From Candidatus Atribacteria bacterium (GTDB taxonomy: Bacteria > Atribacterota > Phoenicimicrobiia > Phoenicimicrobiales > Stramentimicrobiaceae): a stretch of DNA of 64,000 nucleotides. This document shows, piece after piece, positions 9,097-18,899 of this stretch (within the stretch, counting starts at the first letter, position 1; every line of letters begins with the position of its first letter). The notes beneath the pieces are model-generated. The model was not told the origin of the DNA, searched no databases, and saw only the letters and a list, made by a program, of their open reading frames with translations. The position numbers were made by a program, and so were the translations under genes. The stretch is taken from contig JAGYIZ010000004.1 in NCBI GenBank assembly GCA_018402425.1, positions 1 through 64,000 on the forward strand. The letters are read 5' to 3'.

Positions 9097-9993
9097 TCAA
9101 TCGGGGTCAGGCTTCATAATTTCACATTCTATCTCTTTCTTCTTTTTAATTATGAAATCATTTTCCTGATACCTATTATTTAAAACGTTACTTACTGTTG
9201 AATTTTTTATCTCTAGTAACCTGGCAATCTCTAAATTATTGAGATTTGTAAAGTTATAGAAGAAATGTATTGATAATTTTCTTATATCCGACAATCTTTT
9301 TGTTTTTCTATTACCTTTGATACTATCAAAAGATGTGTTGGTCACGTTTTGGATAATTTCAATTAATTTTTCTTTATCAAGAGATGTATCATTTTTTTGC
9401 GATTTCAAAGAATTAGATTTTTCCGAATCCTCTAAAAACATTTCTGTTATTTTTGTGCTTTCATTTTCTTCCATGAAAGAAAGATATTGTAAAATAGCAT
9501 CTGATCTATTTTTAGAAAATATATTTAGAGGAAAATTAACATCAACAACTCTGGGATTTCCACAATATTCCGCATGACTACTAAAAGGATAGTCTAAGCT
9601 ATCTTGCAATTGTGCCTGTACTGGATTTTTATGAATATAACGAATTAAGGAGAGCAAATAAGAATCTTTGTTACAAAGAAAAGCCTTGTATCTTTGTTCA
9701 AAAATATGGCCAGTCGTCCCATTTTTATTATGATAATGCCATGTAAAAACCTGTTGAATACCTTGCATAATTTTAGATAGAGGTATTTCGCCCACCTCAA
9801 CTAATAAGTGGGCATGATTGTCCAAAATACAGTAAGCATATATTTTAAAATTATATTTTCTTTTGTATCTTTTTACTATATTTAAATATTCACGCTTATA
9901 TTCATTATTTTTAAAAATATGGGTCCGATTATTACCTCTAACAATTATATGATATAGGGCACCTTCATAATGTATCCTTGTTTTTCTTGACAA
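9097..9993 (-). CDS. REP-associated tyrosine transposase (RAYT, Y1_Tnp/IS200-like) with C-terminal HTH
   Basis: A 298-aa single-strand DNA transposase of the HUH superfamily. Residues 14-26 (YHIIVRGNNRTHI) are the RAYT entry motif. The metal-binding HUH pair is HAH at 60-62 in DNHAHLLVE. The nucleophile is probably Y119 in RYIHKNP. After residue 200 there is a DnaA-like helix-turn-helix (IARLLEIKNSTVSNVLNNRY), common in one RAYT subgroup. RAYTs act on REP palindromes as a domesticated or self-moving element. The frame is intact. Its last residues (EIMKPDPD) are encoded within the element's terminal repeat, and the stop codon (9097-9099) lies in flanking DNA just outside the repeat. Confidence 0.92.
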   Translation of the reverse strand: MSRKTRIHYEGALYHIIVRGNNRTHIFKNNEYKREYLNIVKRYKRKYNFKIYAYCILDNHAHLLVEVGEIPLSKIMQGIQQVFTWHYHNKNGTTGHIFEQRYKAFLCNKDSYLLSLIRYIHKNPVQAQLQDSLDYPFSSHAEYCGNPRVVDVNFPLNIFSKNRSDAILQYLSFMEENESTKITEMFLEDSEKSNSLKSQKNDTSLDKEKLIEIIQNVTNTSFDSIKGNRKTKRLSDIRKLSIHFFYNFTNLNNLEIARLLEIKNSTVSNVLNNRYQENDFIIKKKKEIECEIMKPDPD

Positions 9994-10112
9994 CTACTTC
10001 CTTCCTCATTTGCTAAACTATCGATCATATAACTAAAATTTACCTAATAATTTAGTTTAGCATAATTATAGTAGTAATACCATATTTTGTGAAATTGTGA
10101 AGCCTGACCCCG
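9102..10112 (-). mobile_element. RAYT element (REP-associated tyrosine transposase with terminal inverted repeats)
   Basis: A 1.01-kb unit is bounded by inverted repeats CGGGGTCAGGCTTCATAATT (9102 on) and its mirror ending AAGCCTGACCCCG (10100-10112); inside the arms TTTCACA mirrors TGTGAAA. It carries one transposase gene. It is inserted between the start of the phosphohexomutase gene and the 3' end of a thioredoxin-like gene. Related solo palindromes occur at 5405 and 30263. Confidence 0.85.
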
Positions 10113-10119
10113 AATATCT

Positions 10120-10770
10120 TTATTGGACCAGGTAGGATTGCAATACTTCCTTAGTTAGTTTATCCTGGACAAATACTACACAATAATACCTGTCCAACTC
10201 ACTTTCCCCTACATCACTTAAATCCAAATCAGATACAAAACTGAATTTTTTTTCTTCCATCGGGGCAAGCTGGCAAATATCCTGATTTTCAAAAATATCT
10301 TTCACCAGATAGAATAATTCACTCTCATCTCCCTCGTAATACACCATCCCACTAATAATTATATTATGAAGCATAGAATGGCTTTCATTGGCAATATCTC
10401 CCTGGACAATAATTTTTCCTCCGCAGACCGACTTTTTAGCATTGATCTGAATCGGTGAAGTTTTTTCTAACTGATTATCAATGATGCCTTGATAGGCAGA
10501 AATATTATCATCGATATCCCCACAATCACAACACAAACCCTGTACCCTATCTGAAAGTCCGTTAAAAAAAGCATCCGGTGTTCCTTTTTTACCACCACCT
10601 GCATACCAATCATACCTGTCATTAGTCTCGGGAATATCATAACCGTCACCCCAGATATGTGCTTCAACTAATATTACCTTACCCGGTTCATAGTTCCAGG
10701 CTAATTCTTCCAGACAAAAAGCTGCTTTCGGGCAGTGGGTGCAGTTAGCATTGATAAAAAGCTCTATCAT
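10120..10770 (-). CDS. Thioredoxin-like CxxC protein, probably missing its membrane-anchored N-terminus
   Basis: The 216-aa frame starts MIELFINANCTHCPKA, a thioredoxin-fold strand followed by a CTHC redox motif at residues 10-13. A further cysteine cluster (GLCCDCGD, near 80) and a beta-rich C-terminal half follow. No ribosome site precedes the ATG. Just upstream, in another frame (about 10805-10940), is a typical anchor (MIIIGLGFAFLLILAQTRLK) that ends in stops. This suggests one frameshifted gene whose exported thioredoxin domain lost its anchor. A decayed paralogue lies at 13090-13815. It may act on extracytoplasmic disulfides, but that is inference. The 3' end abuts the RAYT element. Confidence 0.6.
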   Translation of the reverse strand: MIELFINANCTHCPKAAFCLEELAWNYEPGKVILVEAHIWGDGYDIPETNDRYDWYAGGGKKGTPDAFFNGLSDRVQGLCCDCGDIDDNISAYQGIIDNQLEKTSPIQINAKKSVCGGKIIVQGDIANESHSMLHNIIISGMVYYEGDESELFYLVKDIFENQDICQLAPMEEKKFSFVSDLDLSDVGESELDRYYCVVFVQDKLTKEVLQSYLVQ

Positions 10771-10929
10771 TACATTTTTTGGGATTTCAGACGAATTGAA
10801 TCCTTATTATTACTTCCATTCACTGTTTTCTGAATTATCTTGCTGCTGCCTTTTCAGTCTAGTCTGGGCTAAAATTAACAGAAAAGCAAACCCTAAGCCA
10901 ATGATAATCATAACTATAATGATTAATAT

Positions 10930-12150
10930 TTTCTATCTTTCATATTCATATAATACTCTCTATTCGCTCTCTCCCTAACTCTATCTTTTTTAACATAGTC
11001 TTGGCATAACCAGCCAATTTGCTTTCGGAGCAAGTTCAACAACCTTTGCAGCGCCTCAACGGTTGAATTCTTCTTTCTGGTGACATAGGCTCCGGCTGAT
11101 TCCATAATAAGCCTCAGCACTTTTGGGATTATTTTGATTACCTCACTAAAATGCTGTTCTGCTTTTTAAAATCACGTATGGTTAAATAAATATTGCCCAG
11201 CTGTAACTGAAGTGGAATCCTTATCTTTCTTTTTAGATTGGTATTTAATTGCTTTTCACCGTGGGTATAGCTTTCCCCCATCTCCACGGCTTAGATAGAT
11301 GCTTGCAATATTCTGTGGTAAACTATGATGGTCTACAAATTTCTCTGCCTTATGGTAATACTCCAGAGGGCAAGCTGGTTAATGCCTCTGAGCAGCCAGA
11401 ATATTCCCATAGATATCATAGTACATCTCACCTGCCAGAGTTCCACTTCAATCCTTCCTCATAGATTTCCAATTGCCTTATGTGATTTCCTTTTTTATAA
11501 TTTGCTGATTACCATGATACCAATAAACTCGAGTCATAAAAGGCCTGATTAAAAACAATATCAATATAGCAAAAGTTATTATAAAGAAGGAAGAATGACC
11601 TTTATAAAGGGTAATTCCTTTATTATTTTCTTTTTCTCCAGATGTTCTTCGCCGGTAGTGGCAATATTGATCTGTGCAGCTGTGTCAAACCTATAAATAG
11701 CAGAACAAAGAAAAGAAGTTGCCAATTGTAATAGGAAACCAAAGTGAATCTAGAACAGCGATTACACACCCCAGCTAACCCAATTGTAAAAACCTTTTGT
11801 TCCCTTTTAATTTTCCAAAATGTTTAAATATATTGTTATTGCGATAATAAGCAAAAAGTATCCAGATAAAAGTATTAAACCGATAATTCAGTTCAGACCA
11901 GAGCTGCAGATATTCATTATGTGCCTGAGCAGCAAAACCATGTGGATGATATCACGATTATGTCATTTCCAGGCAAAGTCAGCCTGATACTTTAAGGAAT
12001 GATAGTCATAGGTTAGTCCTGATCCCAATAGAGATTATAATCTTCAATCATCATCAGGTAATTTCCAGATATATTTCCCCGCCTCAAAACAGAAGACTGC
12101 CTGGGAATTTGAGAGATGAGATTGTTGCCCAGCTTCTCAGCTGGCCCAAA
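10930..12150 (-). pseudogene. Decayed O-antigen-ligase/polymerase-like membrane protein with C-terminal TPR
   Basis: On the minus strand, in shifting frames, one reads GTGLTYDYHSLKYQADFAWK (about 12000), then AHNEYLQLWSEL (about 11910) and a membrane segment. Next comes FFVLLFIGLT (about 11720), LEIYEEGLKWNSG (about 11450), and TPR-like DFKKAEQHFSEVIKIIPK (about 11170). The AHNEYLQLWSELG box followed by membrane helices and a TPR tail is typical of Wzy/O-antigen-ligase family proteins with TPR repeats. The N-terminal half could not be found upstream. Frames change at least every 100 bp, so the gene is long dead. Related proteins polymerise or ligate surface glycans. Confidence 0.7.
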
Positions 12151-13089
12151 GATTGTACCTTTTTTATTAAAGGGATGGGAATATATATTACAAGTAAAAC
12201 CTATTATTATTGAGTACTAAAAACAAAGGAGTAATTTTTGTAATATCTTTTTTGCTTTTCTGTGGTACCTTTCAGGAAAAGGGAAGTGTTATCAAAAGGA
12301 CATTGGTATCGAGTATCAAGTCTTAAATAAAATAAGAATAGAAATAAGACATTTCTTATTCTCAATGGTATTATCGCAAAACTGTAAATAGGTGCATTAT
12401 TCTTTTTCATTATTATAGTATATTTTTCTTGTCATTTGCAGGACATGTTGTATGTTGTGTAATCATTCAGTTATTCCTGCATTCTTTGTCTAAAAACTGT
12501 GAACCAAAAAACAGATAACCTTTTTCACCACAAAATATTCCTGTATTTTGCTTATCACTCATCACTTATCACTCATCACTTATCACTCATTACTTGTATT
12601 TCAGATTGAATTACCTGCACAACTGCTTTTGCCCATTTATTTTCGGTTCCCTCATATTTGTAGAGTTCATATTATTCCCCCCGTTCTGTCAGCGAAAACG
12701 TTGTCTGAGTGAGCCCTGTTTTGAAGATATAAGTTACATGTTACACCACAGGCTATGCATTCATATTCAAGCCCATTTTATCTTCATAAGATCCGGTTCA
12801 ACCAGCTTATCTTCAAATTATGTGCTACTTCAAACTTTTTGGTCTGATTTGCACCTACTGTTGCCATGTAGGAAATACCTTTAAATGACAACCTCTAATT
12901 CTCCCTCATCCTTATTCATCACCCAGCACAGAAGGTGTAAATCCTCCCCAACCGATTATTAAGCACTCCTGTGTATTAATAAATATTATGTGTAAACATA
13001 CTTTTTCATTAAAAGTTCGCCTTTATTTCAGGTTCACAAGCCTTGTGTAAAAAATCCTTGCTTTTGGAGCTCAGTTTAAAATGTTGTCA
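12151..13089. other. Spacer with repeat modules and unrecognised coding relics
   Basis: The stretch holds a GTATCGAGTATCAAGTC drift motif (12308 on), a partial module D (CTTGTCATTTGCAGGACATGTTG at 12430), and a tandem run of the 14-mer CTTATCACTCATCA (12551-12590). Between 12600 and 12900 the minus strand shows broken protein-like frames (for example GVTCNLYLQNRAHSDNVF) that I cannot assign. No intact gene is seen. Confidence 0.6.
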
Positions 13090-13815
13090 ACAGAACCGTC
13101 CCTGAACAATTGTTTAATAAGTAGGGACTGATGATATTTTTCATAGATGAGCGAACTGGACAAAATAACCCCGTCAAGGCCAAAGCCCGTCCCAGTTCAT
13201 CCTGCACCTCAAGTAATGGTGAAGTTTTACCACCACAGGCTCAGAGAGAAACAGAAATTTTCATCATCGAAAATATTAGTCTAGCCGAAATAAAAATTCC
13301 CGCTCTTTTTAAAGGTCATGCCTGTGCCATTTATAACCCAGATTACTTAAAGTACTGCTGCTAACATTTGGTTGCCGGTAATGATGGAAGTGGTCCCTTC
13401 AGTTGTTCGGGATGCCTGAATAGAAATCTTGGGAGTGAAATCAGTAGGCCTGAATCCTGATCTTTATATCTGCATAAGTGCTTAGAGCTTACATTTGCCA
13501 TTGAAAAATATTTTAGGAACACCGTCTAATGAGTACAGTAATAACGTTGGGTGGCATCTGCTGTGGAACAGGAACCCCAGAGGGCTGAATCCCTGGGATC
13601 ATTTCATCCCCTATCATATTCATCAACTATTTCTTCTAAATTGGCCCAACTTGGGCTTTCATGGCAGGCATCTGTAACAAATGCTTCTACCAACACAACC
13701 TGTTTGCTTCTTCTTCACCTTCTCCTTCGCCCTCTCTCACACTGGTAGATACTACCTACATCAGTAAAAACAATTAAGCCCAGAGTAAAAATAAGCAGTA
13801 AAATCAATATTTTCA
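13090..13815 (-). pseudogene. Decayed exported thioredoxin-like protein, paralogue of 10120-10770
   Basis: The start is still good: GGAGAAAATATATG and a signal peptide MKILILLLIFTLGLIVFTDV. In later frames one reads VLVEAFVTDACHESPS, LEEIVDEYDRG, YSLDGVPKIFFNGK and a C-terminal beta-rich part with ILTVIENF-like relics. The order and wording (thiol strand, then RYxWYxxxxGxPxxFFNG) match the protein at 10120-10770, so both derive from one family. The CxxC has eroded to DACHES here. The intact signal peptide supports the view that the 10120 protein also once had an exported form. Confidence 0.7.
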
Positions 13816-14339
13816 TATATTTTCTCCTCTATAATTTTTTAGTATTTTACTTTCATTTAAGATTTCAGATTAAGTAAAAAACATTTTAATTTATTATATT
13901 TACATTCTACAAATTTAAAATTATCAACTATAAATTTAAAAAGTGCTTAATGAATACGAATAAAACAATTTTTCCTACAAAAAGACACCTTAAGGTTTGT
14001 TTTTTTGTAACTTTTAATTTTTTAAATAGCAAAGAAGACTAATCATTATTGGGGTCAAATAAACCCCATTCATAATATAACATTCCAAAAAACTTTCAAT
14101 AATTGTCTTTATTAAAAACAATTAACAAAAAGGGAATGCATATAATGCATTTCACTGCATCATTTACAAATAAAACATTCTGCAGTAGCCTTATGCAATC
14201 TAAAGGCATTAATCATTTGTTCCATTTAGCCTTATAGAGATCGTAGCATCCCTATTTTAATATCATCTTTAACCACTCCCATCTCCCAGCACACTCTATT
14301 TCTGAAGGACTGGTATCACTTAATCTGAAGTAGTTAAGG
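13816..14339. other. AT-rich spacer, nothing recognised
   Basis: About 520 bp of AT-rich DNA. It contains the upstream region of the thioredoxin-like relic and the 3' flank of the lipoprotein relic. I see no reading frame, RNA or member of the window's repeat families. Confidence 0.5.
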
Positions 14340-15153
14340 TTATACACAATCAGAGGTATCAACAAGTTCCATCTGACTCCCAAAATCCTTCAACTTCATT
14401 TGCCTCTGGGTCAGCAACTGTGATAAATACATAGTAGTCATCTTTGGGATCTAAGCACTTGGTAGTCCATTCAATTGGGCAACCTTCTCCGTTTTTCAAA
14501 ATCAACCGGTTCAGGCAAGGCTTGGTCTGGCATTCATCTGTTTCAACTTCTTCTTTAAAAATTCGATGAACCATGAGCCTACATCTGTACAATCATCATA
14601 GCAGCAAAGTTCGTCCCCCCACTCTTCTTCTGCAATTTCGAAGGTTACCTCACAACCATCGTCTTCACGGGATCTTCTCCATGTATCATCAGAAACTGGT
14701 GATACATAGGGATCATCAACATCTACGATTACTGGAATTTCGATACATACATCATCTGCACATTCGCCAGAGGCGATTTCCATCAAGATGCACAACAATC
14801 GTTAGTTTCTTCGCCTTCTTCATCAAACCCCATTTCAGACGCCCAAACTGTTTTATCTTCATTTGGGAAAAGAACAACATTACCTTTGCTTAATCTCAGA
14901 ACTAGCCGGTAATATTGGCAGTTACATTGCCATCTACGGTTTCGAAGCAACAATATCATGATTTCCTGCTGGTACATGGGTCTTTCCACCTACTTCAAGC
15001 TGAACCGACCAGAGATTTCTACGGTGGCTTCTTCGGATTTCACCTTCGCCTTCACCTTCGCCCTCGCCTTCTGCGGGAGTACCAAATCCGTCACAACCGG
15101 CAAATGCAAAGATAGCTAAAAATGAGATCAGTAAAAGTACTAATAATTTTCAT
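14340..15153 (-). pseudogene. Decayed lipoprotein with Gly-Glu repeat linker
   Basis: The start (AAAGGAG, then ATG at 15153) leads, after one early frameshift, to a lipoprotein signal LVLLLISFLAIFAFAGC with a lipobox FAGC. A (GE)n linker follows (GEGEGEGEGE). Downstream pieces are KTHVPAGNHDI, VTANITG, LRLSKGNVVLF, ECADDVCIEIPVIVDVDD, a cysteine-rich CCYDDCTDV, FIEFLKK and CLDPKDDYYVFITVAD. They lie in at least four frames with stops. The product would have been a cysteine-rich, acidic lipoprotein of about 265 aa, anchored in a membrane. I do not recognise a family. Confidence 0.7.
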
Positions 15154-15529
15154 TAAAATTCTCCTTTCGTTTTTCGTGTTTCTTAATTTTTCTCTGTTTA
15201 TTCCCATGGATTTTACGAGAAGTAATTTCTCACTTAATCTGGACTCTTGAGCTTTTTACCTGTAGACTTCAAAAAGTATTTTACAGATAAATACACCGCA
15301 TGTCGACCTCATGCAGACTAAGAAACCAAGCCAACTTTATATTCAATCATTATCATTTATAAGCCATTTTTCCTTAAAAGTCAAGCTGCTTTCAGCTGTT
15401 TGTTTGAAAGCGGTTTTAGTTTATAGTTTATAGTTTTTAGTTCTCAGTATTTCACTCATTATGATACTACATACTCAGTACTTTTCTGTCTCCCAATTTA
15501 AAGACCTACTAAATCTATCTTAAATTCCT
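15154..15529. other. Spacer with a module-A-like tract
   Basis: About 375 bp with GTTTATAGTTTATAGTTTTT (15417 on) and TACTACATACTCAGTACTT-type drift motifs. No gene is seen. Confidence 0.5.
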
Positions 15530-16430
15530 ATTCTCCCGGTGGAGAGGAATCGCCACTATCCGGTTCATCCGCACTATCCGGTTTGTCATCCAGATGAAGT
15601 GGAGTAGATATGCTCCCGCTCGAGGGTGAAGGAAGGAACATTTCACTTGAAACTGTTTCATCACCGGCTGTACTAAAATCAGGGGCATCTGCTCCTCCCA
15701 GACTTTTCCCGGAAGCCATATTCGTCTTGGTTATAGTTGCTGCAATCAACATATCCCTGAATATCTTCACAAATACCGTCTACTCCGCTCCTGTTAGATA
15801 CAGCTTTTGAAATACATCGTTCACTTCTTCGAAAAACCAATTTCCAGAGAAGCTCACCAAACACAGAGATTTCCCATCTCAGTGCCTCGGCAACCTCTTG
15901 GGTTCTGCCCTCTCTAACGCTCCGGGAAAATACTTCAGAAGAGAATCATGGTACACCGTTATTTAAGCCCCTCAGCCAGGATTCAACAACACTCTCTTCA
16001 TCATAAGAAACATCTTGAATTGGATGTTCCAAGTGCCTGTTTTGGCTGCTTTTAGGTTTCGGCTTCATATGGCGCTTCTACAGTCTCTCGTCAACTTTTT
16101 TGCCAAACCTTCCTTAAACTTGTTCAATAATGATTTTTTCAGATATATTATTGTTTTTGCATCAGTCAAGAATTTCTATAATCTTTTTATATTATGGGCA
16201 TCAAAATTATTATCTACACTTATAGTTAAAAGCTTTCTGCTTCTCTGGTATTTATGTCGGGGTTAAAGTTTTCTGCAGCCTCAAAAAATCATTCTCTTTT
16301 AAAACCCACTATATCTTGATTATTTCCAATTTTTCTTCCAAATTAGAAAGAATAATCGGTTTCTGGGCAACTTCCTATAGGAAAATACAGGCAAAGTAAA
16401 AATAAAGCAAGTAATAATACCAGTTAAGTT
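15530..16430 (-). pseudogene. Decayed lipoprotein-like gene of unknown family
   Basis: Broken minus-strand frames read a lipoprotein-type signal LVLLLALFLLCLYFPIGSC (about 16420-16360), FEAAENFNPDINTREAESF (about 16275), GLAKKVDERL (about 16105), QEVAEALRWEISVFGELLWKL (about 15880) and DMLIAATITKTN (about 15745). The last frame ends in an acidic Ser/Pro/Asp tail. The segments follow one another as parts of a single exported protein of about 300 aa. I could not name the family; some wording recalls LPP20-like lipoproteins but this is weak. Confidence 0.5.
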
Positions 16431-16483
16431 TAGTTCAGAATCTTTATTTGATTTTTACTTCTTTTTATTTTATTTCTCACCAT

Positions 16484-16504
16484 TTTTTTTTTTTTTTTTT
16501 TTTT
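16484..16504. repeat. Homopolymer T tract (about 20 nt)
   Basis: A run of about twenty T residues directly precedes composite repeat copy 2. It may be a relic of a U-tract, or slippage-prone sequence; its exact length is open to sequencing error. Confidence 0.7.
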
Positions 16505-16514
16505 GCTGGATGCT

Positions 16515-16670
16515 AAAAATGTTTTTAGTTTTTGTTTATAGTTATTAGTTAAATCTTTCGGGTTTAATTGGATGCAAGTTACTTCGTCACGCTCCTCATA
16601 ATGACAAAGAAAGAAAGTCGTTAGTTCTTGTCATTGCAGGACATGTTGAAAACATGTCATTGAAATCATA
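16515..16670 (+). repeat. Composite intergenic repeat A-B-C-D, copy 2
   Basis: Module A is TTTTTAGTTTTTGTTTATAG (about 16518). Module B is AATTGGATGCAAGTTACTTC leading to ATAATGACA. Module C is shortened to GTCGTTAGTTCTTG. Module D is TCATTGCAGGACATGTTGAAAACATGTCATTG. A drift tract with GTATACGGTATACGTAATACG follows at about 16752. The order equals copies 1 and 3. Confidence 0.75.
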
Positions 16671-16771
16671 CTTTGTTCTCCCTTTCTTTGTCTGAAAACT
16701 GAGAACGAAATCTGAAAACTATCTTTCACTTATTCCCACTGTATTCCACGGTATACGGTATACGTAATACG

Positions 16772-17413
16772 TTATACTATTTTCAGCTGCAATTGTGGTA
16801 CAATGACCGCGTTCTTATTTCCAAAGCCATCCCGGACATAACGATGGGCTTTCGGATCAGGGCCATTTTGTCCGTCCAGATAAACATATATTCATATCTT
16901 TGGTTCAGCAAGTGGCTGTCCAGATACCATCTTCATTTTCGTCCTACAGGAGATGTTTGTTGGGATTCCAGTCGTTAAAATCCTCTACGGCAACACTGCT
17001 CAAGGATTCTGCGCCACAGCCCAGCAAGCTGAACTGAACTTCTGTTAGTCCATTAGGAATAATTCAGGGGATAACCAGTTAAAATTCTGAAGACTGTAAG
17101 TACTACAACGGCTACCGCTGCTGCTCCAATCCATTTAAGAAAATCAGGGATAGACCAAACATGTTTTAAGCGTTCCCACCAGGATGGTTCAATGGTAATT
17201 TCTTGCTCTGGTTTGACTCACAATTGATTAGGTCATTCGAAACAGGTACTGATTCTTCTTCAGTCAATAACTTTGTCAGAAAACAAATGTTCCCATTTCT
17301 TCTTCAGCAGGATGAACAGAATTTGAATATGTTTGTTCTAAATCCTTTCTTCCTCAGAAATATGCTGGTCTTAGATATTCCTGAATTAATTGTTTGGCTT
17401 TAAAACATTTCAT
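16772..17413 (-). pseudogene. Decayed anti-sigma factor (zinc-finger) fused to a glycogen-binding-like (CBM48/AMPK1) domain
   Basis: From ATG 17413 the remnant reads MKCFKAKQLIQEYL, then KDLEQ and EEEMGTFV. With one frame change this is the zf-HC2 anti-sigma pattern (H, then CxxC region, decayed). A transmembrane relic follows (about 17120), then EDFNDWNPNKHLL, DEDGIWTAT, RYEYMFIW and AHRYVRDGFGNKNAVIV in changing frames. The second part is the beta-sandwich of AMPK/isoamylase-type carbohydrate-binding domains. It lies directly downstream of a decayed ECF sigma factor, the usual place for its anti-sigma partner. It would have been a membrane regulator with a sugar-binding-like outer domain. 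Confidence 0.65.
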
Positions 17414-17522
17414 TTTATCTTTTCACTCTTTTTATTTATTGCTTTTGAATATAAAATTTCTATAAAATATTCTTTTCTACTAAGTTATACGATTAGAAAT
17501 GTTACACTAATTTAATATTTTT

Positions 17523-18061
17523 CTAATATTTTTCAGCTGCTCTCCGTGCACGGTAGAGTCGAACCTTCTTTGTTTCGGGAGAAATCTTTAAGATGGGCTT
17601 CAATTCCACGGTAACTAAATCCCAGTGCCTTAAGACAATAATCTCGCATTATTGGACTGGCAACGCCATAATGGCTGCATTTTCTCTTTTTGTCTGATTA
17701 TCAGGTGATGCTCAGGGTCATTTTTATGTCCGGAAATTAATCCGTTTTTCACTACTTTTCTATCTGAAAATGAATTATCAATGGGAAATACTTTCAATAT
17801 TCTTCTTTTAAGCGGTCCCGGGTTATATTCAGGGTAATCTGGTAAAGCCAGGTGAAAACGAAAAGCAAATTATAATTGAGACAGTGATTGGTATGTTTAA
17901 CAAAAGCCTCCTATGGGTAATGTCTTCCGAATCATGGTAATTTCCGCACATGCGATAAGCCAAATTATAAACCATTCCCTTATACTTATCAATGATATGG
18001 GAAAATGCCTGGGTATTTCCCAACAGGCAGGCTTCGATTATTTTAAATCATCTTGAGGCAT
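17523..18061 (-). pseudogene. Decayed ECF RNA polymerase sigma factor
   Basis: The original start is ATG 18061 (MPQDDLK). A one-base loss then leads into EACLLGNTQAFSHIIDKYKG and MVYNLAYRMCGNYHDSEDIT, the sigma-70 region 2 core. Region 4 survives as KALGFSYRGIEAHLK and VRLYRARRAAEKY before a stop at 17523. The linker between regions 2 and 4 is scrambled by stops and frameshifts. Length matches the roughly 180-aa ECF family. With the downstream anti-sigma relic it formed a trans-envelope signalling pair that is no longer functional. Confidence 0.8.
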
Positions 18062-18079
18062 ATGAATCTTTCAGCCAAT

Positions 18080-18890
18080 GTTAAGTATACAGTATTGCAT
18101 GTCGTGGCATATGACACTGGGTCTCCTGTAATTATAAATAGGTACAGCTGTTTTGACAATTGATCTTTGACAATCTTAACATGTTTACTAACCAGGTCTC
18201 AGATAATGAGGTGAGGTAGGCTATTTCACTTAACCCATTTTTTCTCTTCAGTAGTTTAATCCTTTGCAAATCGTTGATATAGCGGTCTACAGAAGAAGGC
18301 GCATGTGAAGTAGCCCTGGCAATATCAAGTGGGTGTTCTTAGTATGCATCTGGATAATTTTTGACATGGGTAATCGAAGGACCAATATCTGAAATAGCAC
18401 CCCGTAAGGGAAGCAGGACGTTTTTCTCTTTCTGATAAGCCAAGACAATCTGGGATATCTTGGCCTGGGATTGATACAGATCCAGGCCCAGATCAGCCTG
18501 GATAAGTACACCCCCTTGCTGGTAGGCCTCCCAGATGATCTGGCCCTACCCTTTTGGGTAAAACCTCAAGTGGCTTTCCTGCCTTGGGCATGATCGGTAT
18601 TAATATCGAATCGGCTGCTAGATAAAATAACCAGTTTGGATTTGGTCTTGGCTATGGTTTCCATTGCCATTTTCTCAGTCTTCAGCTACCACAGGCCAGG
18701 ATCATCCAACTTTGGTCTGAGGCATCTTTGGTTTATTGGCTATGCAAAGATAAATCTCAACCGCACTAAAGCCTCGGCGACCTTGGGTTTTGTCCTGATA
18801 GCCATAGTTTTCCAAAAAGGTGAATAATCAGCCTGTTTTCAGGTTTTTCACTGCAGGCGACCATTATGCTTGTTTGTTAATACTCATATG
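18080..18890 (-). pseudogene. Decayed HTH protein resembling DUF1670 family, copy 2
   Basis: Minus-strand frames give EAYQQGGVLIQADLGLDLYQ (about 18530), LPLRGAISDIGPSITHVKN (about 18400), RATSHAPSSVDRYINDLQRI (about 18300) and SLSETLVSKHVKIVKDQ (about 18190). These are the ordered blocks of DUF1670-type proteins: an HTH like 'LTQADLGLLLG', the DIGP turn, then a second HTH. Stops and shifts break it. It sits directly behind a second, similar relic. The biological role of the family is not known to me; the HTH motifs suggest DNA binding. Confidence 0.5.
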
Positions 18891-18899
18891 AGACCCCCT

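Noticed and set aside
12541-12600. CRISPR-like array of CTTATCACTCATCA units
   Set aside because: The units are head to tail with no spacers and are only 14 bp long; this is a tandem repeat, not a CRISPR array.
14573-14893. A 106-codon His-rich plus-strand frame
   Set aside because: It is antisense to the cysteine/aspartate-rich lipoprotein relic; His richness mirrors the opposite strand's Asp and Gly codons.
15528-15864. Short minus-strand frames taken as separate genes
   Set aside because: They read as consecutive pieces of one frameshifted exported protein and lack their own start signals.
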